Source of the DNA: Amphiura filiformis
Lineage: Eukaryota; Echinodermata; Ophiuroidea; Amphilepidida; Amphiuridae
Reading direction: 5' to 3'
Assembly: GCF_039555335.1 (NCBI RefSeq)
Contig: NC_092647.1
Location: 19,132,946 to 19,196,945 of the forward strand
DNA length: 64,000 bases
Both the position numbers and the translations under genes were made by a program. The notes beneath the pieces were generated by a model. The model did not search any database. It was not told the origin of the DNA and worked only from the letters and a program-made list of their open reading frames with translations. How positions within the stretch are numbered: the stretch's first letter is position 1; every line of letters starts with the position of its first letter. Positions 56,966-64,000 of the stretch are shown in pieces.

Positions 56966-58624
56966 ATATATATCAAACCGCATTTATTAACATTTGCGAA
57001 ACATCAAAAATACATGAAATACACAAGAATAAAAATATTAATTACACAACAGAGATATTAAACCTAGGACAACTTGCTTACCCTGTCCAGCAGGGGGCAA
57101 GGCAAGGAAACTATAAAATTTAAGAAAGCAAAAGGTTAATAAATTCCCAAAACCAATGGTGAAAACTCATTCTTCAGCATCTACCCAAACACACCTATAC
57201 CCACACTTACATACTCAACCCACTAATGCTTCATCTACTCCCTTGCACATACACCTCAACTAAACACTTACACACTCCTGCTCCTGACTACACTCATTCA
57301 CAACACAAATCTACACACTTACATGCACACACTCCTATAACTGCATAACAAAGCAAATGCATAAAATCATGGTCGTATTGCACATCATAAATAAATACAA
57401 GTATACAACATTGGAAAAGTCACATTTGAATCAAGTCAGTTGGATGAAGCAACTAGTCTCTGGGAGCCATCAGGCACACATGATTATGGAGGGTTGTAAA
57501 CCCGAGAGGTAAACTTGCCATGGGAATAGAAGGAGAGAGGTGGAGAAGACCAGACAGACAACTTGCGCCTACTGAACATTGACTGCGAGCAGGTGATGGC
57601 GGTTTTGCAAACATCTTGCATGATGACTCTCAGAGACTGCTTGGAGACATTGGCATTACACAGATACTTCAGACTAGCATGGAAGTCACTTTGGATTGTA
57701 TGACCAAGAGATCCAACTTCAATGGTCACATATTGCACATTATCAAACTGTTCACCCAGTTCTTGGATAAGAGTCAGATAGTTTGGCTTGTTTGCTTTTC
57801 TGTCCTTGGCATTGCACATACTTTGCTTAGAGTTGTGGGGAACAGTTAGTTCTCCCAGAGTCACACGATTCTTATTGCGATTGATGACCACAATGTCCGG
57901 TCTTGCCGAGGTTAACGAAATGTCAGGAGGAACCGTGGAAGGAGGGTTACTAGTTGCTTGGAAGCCAGGGATGTCAGCATATATTGTGCTGCCATCTTGG
58001 ACATTGTCTTTCAAGAATTGAACAATTGATGACAAGACACAGTCATGTCTCCAGGTGAATCTACCCTGTTGAAGTGCTTCCTGGCAGCCATTCAGAACAT
58101 GAAAAGTTGTTGGATTGGGTTGACTACAGAGGCAGCAAACAGCTGAAGTTTGGATCTTCCACCTACGAAGGTTCACCTCTGTTGGTAATGTGTCTGATGA
58201 TGCACGGAGCACAAAAGATAGTTGACCAGGTGGTAAAATGGTCATGATCTTCCTCCATAGCTTATTGTCACTCTCAAGTTCAACAGCTTCCAGGCACTTG
58301 GACTGTACTGACAGAGTTTGGAGCTTGTCATTCCATTTGGCAACAGAAGTGTCGGTGGTGGTCTTAGAGATGGCTTTCTTGCACGACTTCAAGGGCTTTT
58401 GAGTATCAATGTCCTTGATGATGTTCACACCAGGTAGTATAAACGCGGGGATCAGAGTTGCGTCAGTGTCTAGAGATGGCAAGATTTCTCGCAGAAGGGC
58501 ATCCTTTGTATGCAAAAGATGGTTGAGTGCATTGGCTTTCAGATTTTCTGAAAAGTCAGGGAGGTAAGGTATGCCCAGAAGAGAAGGGTGGTGCAAAATG
58601 GCAACTGTCGCACTGCGTGGAAGA
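56966..58624 (-). mobile_element. 5'-truncated RLE-type non-LTR retrotransposon, unit 2 only
   Basis: Unit 1 reads CATTTACTGTCTTCTGTTCTGG at 51081-51100. In unit 2 the element sits between CATTTA and TGGCACTCG, replacing about 13 bases. The retroelement runs on the minus strand with its 3' end at 56966 (ending GATATATA) and a truncated 5' end at 58624. The insertion has no target duplication but a small target deletion, an outcome known for target-primed reverse transcription. It carries ~520 bp of 3' UTR and the coding region described separately. Confidence 0.9.
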
Positions 58625-58665
58625 TGGCACTCGTATAAAACAATAATGCGAAGAACATCTTTCAC
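57484..58665 (-). CDS. C-terminal part of R2/NeSL-type retrotransposon protein: zinc knuckle and restriction-like endonuclease
   Basis: The 393-residue frame contains a CCHC knuckle, C177-x2-C180-x8-H189-x4-C194 (CCLCSQPNPTTFHVLNGC). It is followed by a PD-(D/E)XK-type endonuclease: RPDIVV (255-260) and LGELTVP with E272, then K/Y-containing residues near 286-296. This order, RT then CCHC then RLE, marks the R2/R4/NeSL group of site-selective LINEs. The enzyme would nick target DNA to prime reverse transcription. The RT domain is missing by 5' truncation. The first ~14 codons, including the ATG, come from flanking host DNA (58625-58665), so the ORF start is fortuitous. The frame is otherwise open to the stop, which suggests a young copy. 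Confidence 0.85.
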   Translation of the reverse strand: MKDVLRIIVLYECHLPRSATVAILHHPSLLGIPYLPDFSENLKANALNHLLHTKDALLREILPSLDTDATLIPAFILPGVNIIKDIDTQKPLKSCKKAISKTTTDTSVAKWNDKLQTLSVQSKCLEAVELESDNKLWRKIMTILPPGQLSFVLRASSDTLPTEVNLRRWKIQTSAVCCLCSQPNPTTFHVLNGCQEALQQGRFTWRHDCVLSSIVQFLKDNVQDGSTIYADIPGFQATSNPPSTVPPDISLTSARPDIVVINRNKNRVTLGELTVPHNSKQSMCNAKDRKANKPNYLTLIQELGEQFDNVQYVTIEVGSLGHTIQSDFHASLKYLCNANVSKQSLRVIMQDVCKTAITCSQSMFSRRKLSVWSSPPLSFYSHGKFTSRVYNPP

Positions 58666-59992
58666 TGGCCACTAAACCAATACTGGGTTCAGGTCAAAAG
58701 TAAAAAATTATTTGATTGCCCAGGGAAAAGAAGAAAAGATGGAAGAGAAATAATAATTGGAAGGAAAAGAAAGTTAGAGTGTCAGAAGAAATGGTTCGAC
58801 AACATTAAAGAGTGGTCTGTGTGGCTTGACAACATTAAAGAGTGGGCTGTTTGTGGAAGCCAAGAGAGTTTCTGTACATAAACATAAATGCATACACTTA
58901 TGAATCACAATGGTACTAATGAATTTTACTGTTTACTTATCCGACAGTCTTCTTCTTGATGATTTGCACTCAATGTTCTGAACGACTGGTGTATGTCCTG
59001 ATTCAAACTTGTCCTGCGAAGACCACTGTTCAGCGAAGTCCACAAAGTTATATATCCTTTGCGTACAAATCATTGCACAGATGACAATTTCCAAAATGGT
59101 GCTGCTTTCACCAATCACGCGTTCTCTTCAGGAAACAGGTTGCTCCACCTGTTCTCATTTACATTCAGAGATGTATCGTTTAATAAATCACAGACTTCAG
59201 CACTTCGACAAAAGAATAATTATTATTCCCTTGGGAGGATGAGCACTTTCGTGTACTCTGAGAAATCGCTTTCGTTATGGCAATGGATGCTTCCGCTAAA
59301 AATGTCATAACACACAAACTCTTGCATGATTACTTGAAAGGGGGTTCCCATCTCTCATGAAATAGCTTAAAATTGTAAACAAAGTTAAATAATCAAATTA
59401 AATTACATAGGGCACATATTTACACCACTTCATTCGTGTTCTTGTTAAGAAATGTAAAGAAATAGTTTAAGAACTCTTCAGAATGTCAATAATTTTGAGA
59501 AAATGCTTTTTCTAGAATTACCAATATTAGGGTCGGTATTCTTCTGTACAATAAAACAAAAAATCATTTTTTCCAGATTAGGACAATAAAAATAATTTTG
59601 GGTCTCATTGTAACGCATTATCTCATCCAAATATGGTCATGAATCTATACAATTCTAAAATGTTTGAATTTGTAAAGAAAATTTGCGGGAAAATTTTCAA
59701 CTTGTCGTCTGCAGTTGACCCATGCCGTGTGAAGAGGACTAAGTTTGTTTACACTGGGAAGAGAGCAGTAAATAAACAACTGGAAGCGCGTGTTCAAACT
59801 AGTTTCAATTAGTAATATGAAAGCAAATTTATAATGTCAAGAGGAAAGAGGATTTTATAAAAAGTAATTTGTGATTCATTGTTTTATTGCGCGAAGAATA
59901 ACAACACTTTTAAGTGACCAGTGAAATCCGGCTATTTTCAACTTTGCATGATATGGACAGGATGAAATGGAGGACGTAGACCAAGATATTGT

Positions 59993-60206
59993 GCAAACAT
60001 GGTAGCCAATCGTCAGATGTGACGGCGGAAGCAAGGAAATGCAAGGCAAGATCACCTCCAAGGGGTAGGGTCGGTCGGTCGAATGTTTTAATATTTTTGT
60101 GTAAATATGGTAGCCAATCGTCAGATGTGACGGTGGAAGCAAGGAAATGCAAGGCAAGATCACCTCAAAGGGGTAGGGTCGGTCGGTCGAATGTTTTAAT
60201 ATTTTT
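59993..60206. repeat. ~107-bp tandem repeat, two units, in unit 2
   Basis: Copy of 52473-52686. Both subunits here read GGAAGCAAGGAAATGCAAGG, so they are more alike than in unit 1. Confidence 0.9.
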
Positions 60207-60256
60207 AAGTCACAGCCAAAACATAATGCCTAATTATGTTACGAAAACACAGTTAA

Positions 60257-60619
60257 GGTGGTACTACGTACACCCCCTGATAAATTGTGTGACTATTTTT
60301 GCATTTTTCTCAAAAAATAACTACCCACTGGCAACAAAAGTTAGGTATATTACCATTACAGGGACAAGGAATCCAATTACTTCACTGTAACTTCAGTGAT
60401 TCAAGACAAGTGGTTCATTATATATGTTAAGAAATGAGGTACATTCTAGCGGTACCTCTTTTCTTATCATAAACCTCTTTTCTTATATTGAGTCACCGAA
60501 ATTCCAGTGTAGTAACTGGATTCCTTGTCCCTATAATATACATAACTTTTGTTACCAATGTGTTATTATTTTTTGAGAAAATGTAAAAAAGTCATAAATT
60601 TATCAAGTGTAGTACCACC
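60257..60619. mobile_element. Palindromic MITE M, TTAA duplication, unit 2
   Basis: Copy of 52737-53080. The left arm retains GTGACTATTTTTGCATTTTT, which pairs with the right arm, so this is the less deleted copy. TTAA flanks both sides. Confidence 0.85.
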
Positions 60620-60676
60620 TTAAATCATCAAATTAAATCACTCACAATACAATCACAATACAACTTCAGAAGTTAA

Positions 60677-61014
60677 AGGGGCATTTCGTGATCCACAGCC
60701 TCATCCCCCCACTTTTCTCAAAAAAAGTTGAGATTTTTATATCACTGGAATACTCTGGCTACATAATATTTATGTACAAAATATTTCTTGCAGATTAATT
60801 CGTTTAGCAAAGATATCGCGAAATTTGAATTTCGTTCTGGTGCACCAGAACGAAATTACAACGTATTGTCTATGGAGCAGTGTAATACACATAATCATGC
60901 ATAACTCGCAAACGCAAAATCGGAATCAACTGAAATTTGGGGAATATTCATTTTTCGTGGATATGTACTGAAAAATGTCATAAAAAGAGGATGCTAGGAT
61001 CACGAAATACTCCT
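60677..61014. mobile_element. MITE N, TTAA duplication, with empty site in unit 1
   Basis: Begins AGGGGCATTTCGTGATCC and ends GGATCACGAAATACTCCT, flanked by TTAA (60673-60676 and 61015-61018). Unit 1 shows the single uninterrupted TTAA at 53134-53137 in GAAGTTAAGAAGTG. It therefore inserted after the 5.9-kb duplication and duplicated TTAA. The interior has GTGCACCAGAACGAAATT-type short palindromes and no transposase. A piggyBac-type enzyme is the likely mobiliser. Confidence 0.95.
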
Positions 61015-61646
61015 TTAAGAAGTGTAAAGAAACTGTTTAAGAACTTTTCATGTCAAAAACTTTGGGGAAAAAACTAGAGTCTGTATTCTTTTGTACAATA
61101 AAACAAAATGAGGACAAACAAAAGCCCAATACGTAATAATTTGATACGTATGTTGTGCAGGATGGTCTATTTTTGCCAGTTTAGAAGTTTAACCCAATAC
61201 GTATGAAACTGTTACGTATTTAGCTTTTGTTACGTATTTGGGGCCTTACATATATATATCTCAGACACGGAGATCAAAAAATAATAATGACATAATAAGG
61301 ACGGAAGCTTTAATTTTGGAAAAGGGCTAATGTTGAAGTGAAAAACAAACTCTTGCTGACTTCTTGGTGTATTGGCGGGCCCGTAGTGATTTTCAGGGGC
61401 ATTTGGCCCGAGTGCCCGCCTTAAATTTCCAACACTGCTGCATTGTCTAAAGAAAACTTGCAAAAATATAGATATTTGAGGGTACGAGAGAAGGCATCTT
61501 CTCTGAGAATACATACCCGATAATACCTGGTATACACTTATATCATGACACAAAGCAAGGATATTGTCACATTTATGGTTAAGTGTTCACAGTTGTTTGA
61601 TGGCATGTAGAATTGTATTCATTTTAAAGCAAAGTTGAACACTGAT

Positions 61647-61821
61647 GGTGCTATTTATCTTGAATCGTGTTTGCATCTTTGCAAGGGGTAGCTACTTGAA
61701 TAATGGCATTAAAACATCATAAAAATGAGTAACATATAAAAGGATTTTTTAAATCATGAAATGAAAGAAATAACTCATTATTACCGGGCTAAATTGAATT
61801 TAAAATACATGAAAATAGCGC
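61647..61821. repeat. GGCGCTATTT repeat, copy in unit 2
   Basis: Duplicate of 53766-53941 with small changes (CCCTCAATTTTCAT here, CCCTTAATTTTCAC in unit 1). Confidence 0.65.
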
Positions 61822-62471
61822 CCTCAATTTTCATACAAATGTACAGTTTACAGAACAAAAATTACTGCAAAAGGGCAGATAAAAGATGAACAATTTGATA
61901 AATAAAATAAAATCAAGTTAAAAAATGTATATTAGTGTCGAACATTATGTAATGTATTGTTAGAAACATTAATAAACGACCACATCAAACAACCGTGTGT
62001 TTGCTATAAATTAAAAAATATTATTCGTGTCGTTAATATTGGGCAGACTGCACGTACACGTTTATGTATTATATATCTATTGTAAAACGATCTCTTCTTC
62101 TACGTTAAGTGATTTCAACAAAAACACAACAGCCAATAAGTAATAAATTTGTTAAATGGGCTGTGGGCAGCACTTTTTGATCATCAATTTATTCGTCCTT
62201 CTCAGATAAATAAATACGCAGAATCTAACATTTATAAAGCAAAGTTTGGCGGAAGTGCTCAAAGTGGTCTCAAGAATTGAAATTTCTTTAAAATTTTTAA
62301 ATACGATATTTTAATGATCCGTTCTGGAAATAAAATTATTTACAACTATATAAAATTACAGATAAACAACAATCCACAAGTGGTTCTTGTTAAAATATTT
62401 GTATGAGTAAATCATGGTGTTTAAGAACGGTAAAACCGGTTATAGCACACAAGGCGTAAAACACCCTTGTG

Positions 62472-63160
62472 TTTAACGTACAATTGAGGATAACTCCATT
62501 ACTAAATCTCGAGGGACCAAACGAAATCGTCCGTTCTGCCTATCTCATATCAGTCGTGTTAAATTTTCATAAACTAGTCAGTTTTAAGGGTCAACTGGGA
62601 GTTAGCTCCACGCGTGGCAAAGTGTGTATTTCACGGCAAACTCACATATATGTTGTTAGTAGTATAGCAGACGACGCGCATTTAAAAAGGAGTAATATAT
62701 TCTTGTTAAAAAGGCCAAGACGCAAGTTTGTGAAGTTTGACTGTAAATATTCGATGTTTTTAATTGATTCTTGCTAACACACGAGCGACTGAAATGAAAA
62801 AGTAGCTAACGGGCAAGAGGACGTACGTGAATTAAGTGTAGGCTACACGCCCACATTGCCTTACGTTTGGCCTGAGAGGGCTCAACTGGTTCTCGCAAAT
62901 AAATAAGGAGTTCCAAAGGCATACGCTCGCGTGATTGTAATTAAAGCTCCACTGGTAACGGGCGGGAGGAACCATTTGCAGATATTACACTGGACAGATA
63001 CACACCATCATCATCATCTAAAGGAGCATTCACCGTTTCTTCTTCTTGTCTATCTGTGTTGAGGCTACACTTATTGACTACACCAGAATAAGATTGGCAA
63101 CAAGCGGTTGTGTACCGCTGTAGATTTTTATTTTTTTGCACTAACTGTCTTTGTACTAAA
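62472..63160. other. Unique sequence after the duplication; no gene recognised
   Basis: An open frame at 62469-62777 has no recognisable motif and GC-poor codon use. This stretch could hold promoter or 5' UTR of the exon that follows. Confidence 0.35.
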
Positions 63161-63257
63161 ATGGTTTCTCACGGATTGAGAATGAACTCACCTCAAGTCA
63201 AAATAATTTGTACATCGTTAGTATTACTACTTATCACATCAAAGTTAGCATGTGCTG
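63161..63257 (+). CDS. Candidate first coding exon with signal peptide
   Basis: The ATG at 63161 (or 63182) leads to MNSPQVKIICTSLVLLLITS then KLACAG, a good secretory signal peptide: a short polar start, a hydrophobic core and an ALA-CYS-ALA cleavage region. It runs directly into a consensus splice donor, CTG then GTAAGT (63258-63263), in phase 1. A signal peptide followed by a phase-1 intron is the classic arrangement of secreted or membrane receptor genes. The nearest acceptor-like site (TTTGTTTCAG, ending 63948) would give an immediate stop in that phase, so the true next exon is probably beyond the window. I do not recognise the gene. The exon lies outside identified repeats and is the best host-gene candidate here. 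Confidence 0.4.
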
Positions 63258-64000
63258 GTAAGTACTCTTTTCAACTTTTTTTTTTTAATAATGATCTGCA
63301 TGCTAGCCATATAGGCGTCGACATAAAAAGCCTAAATTTTGAGATATATTCTCAAAATATCAAGAGATATTTCACGACCACTGAACCAATACTAAGCTTG
63401 TTTGTACTCATTTTAATGCATTTTTCATGTTGATTCCAAATATGGTCATGGCAATGTACAATTCTGAATTTTTTGAATTTTTTAAGAAAATTTGTCGTCT
63501 GCAGTCGACACCCGCGTGGAGAGGGTAAATGATTGCATTAATTTGTGACTAATTTTTAACATCTTAAAGGGAAAAATTGTTCAAAATTCAAATTGTTTCA
63601 GATACTGTGTGAAGCGATGGATGCTTGTACCAAGAGAAGCATTTTTAGGAACATTTATCATCATCTTTTTGCGCCAAAACTTCTAAATAACAGACGCCAC
63701 ATGAAGAGTCAAAAATGCAAAAAAGATTAGGATAAAGTTTTAGGCTTAGGTCTGTAGGGTTAGAAAGAGGGTTAAGGACGGTGGGTTCAGGGTCGAAGCC
63801 CGGGGGCCGAAGTGGATTGCGTCGTTTTTTGGGAGTTGACCCTAATTTGCTTTATTTTGAGCACTTTCTACTGCACTATTCATCTTGACTCGGAGCTTAT
63901 TTCGTTTCTAATACCTGTTGATGCTTTGAATATAAATGTTTGTTTCAGCATGGAAGTAAGCTCTACTTCCACATGGCTTAAGGACTCGGATAGCGACGTT
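63258..64000. other. Putative intron; diverged repeat copy
   Basis: 63429-63530 (CCAAATATGGTCATG, AAGAAAATTTGTCGTCTGCAG) is a diverged third copy of sequence at 52113-52230 and 59633-59750 in the 5.9-kb units. An acceptor-like site ends at 63948 and is followed by an open frame MEVSSTSTWLKDSDSDV that would need a phase-2 donor. Confidence 0.4.

Larger units (their letters stand above)
54592..62471. repeat. Head-to-tail duplication, unit 2
   Basis: The same content as unit 1 plus an RLE retroelement fragment (56966-58624) and a TTAA MITE (60677-61014). Removing these leaves about 5.88 kb, matching unit 1. At its start 15 bases (TGACTAAATTAAATT) are missing relative to unit 1. Confidence 0.95.

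Noticed and set aside
63949..64000. Second exon joined to the signal-peptide exon
   Set aside because: In the required phase it stops after three codons; the open frame there needs a different donor phase.

Overview
The window is 64 kb of AT-rich animal nuclear DNA that is almost entirely repeat-derived. Spliced coding exons, TTAGGG-type telomere repeats, a hammerhead-bearing Penelope-like retroelement, R2/NeSL-type and other non-LTR retroelement fragments and very many palindromic MITEs (short non-autonomous DNA transposons) suggest an invertebrate, most likely a marine deuterostome such as an echinoderm or hemichordate. The species is an inference. No prokaryotic or organellar signal was seen, and no complete host gene. 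The best host-type candidate is one possible signal-peptide exon near the right edge.

Layout. 0-9.5 kb: a broken Harbinger-type transposase tail at the left edge, then about ten short terminal-inverted-repeat elements, several with clear TA or 8-bp target duplications. 10-24 kb: two minus-strand exons of a SWIM zinc finger/YqaJ nuclease family (24.07-23.67 kb and 11.12-10.09 kb), possibly one gene with a 12.5-kb transposon-filled intron, plus a mariner-like element, two LINE 3' ends and more MITEs. 25.9-27.2 kb: a nested set of inverted repeats with poly-G/poly-C tracts.

28.36-37.40 kb is the centrepiece. It is a 9-kb foldback element flanked by 8-bp direct repeats (CAACTTAG), with 1.2- and 1.6-kb inverted arms built of a ~125-bp satellite made of hairpins. 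Inside it sit a TTAA-flanked palindromic MITE and a young Penelope-like element (PLE) in partial tandem. The PLE has two 854-bp pseudo-LTRs about 99.5% identical, each with a textbook hammerhead ribozyme, a novel-looking ORF1, and a frameshifted reverse transcriptase ORF with no visible GIY-YIG endonuclease. The ribozyme stem-loop II and the satellite hairpin share a 13-nt core.

37.5-48.5 kb: a Helentron-like fragment, an 832-bp foldback, LINE debris, an interstitial telomeric tract inside an inverted repeat, and local duplications including a 244-bp tandem array. 48.67-62.47 kb: a head-to-tail duplication of a ~5.9-kb unit. Comparing the two units dates insertions directly. An RLE-type (restriction-like endonuclease) non-LTR retroelement and a TTAA MITE lie only in the second unit; a LINE relic and three palindromic MITEs are in both.

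The coding features are selfish-element proteins rather than a cooperating host pathway. Homology calls were made by eye from translated sequence and not from database searches.
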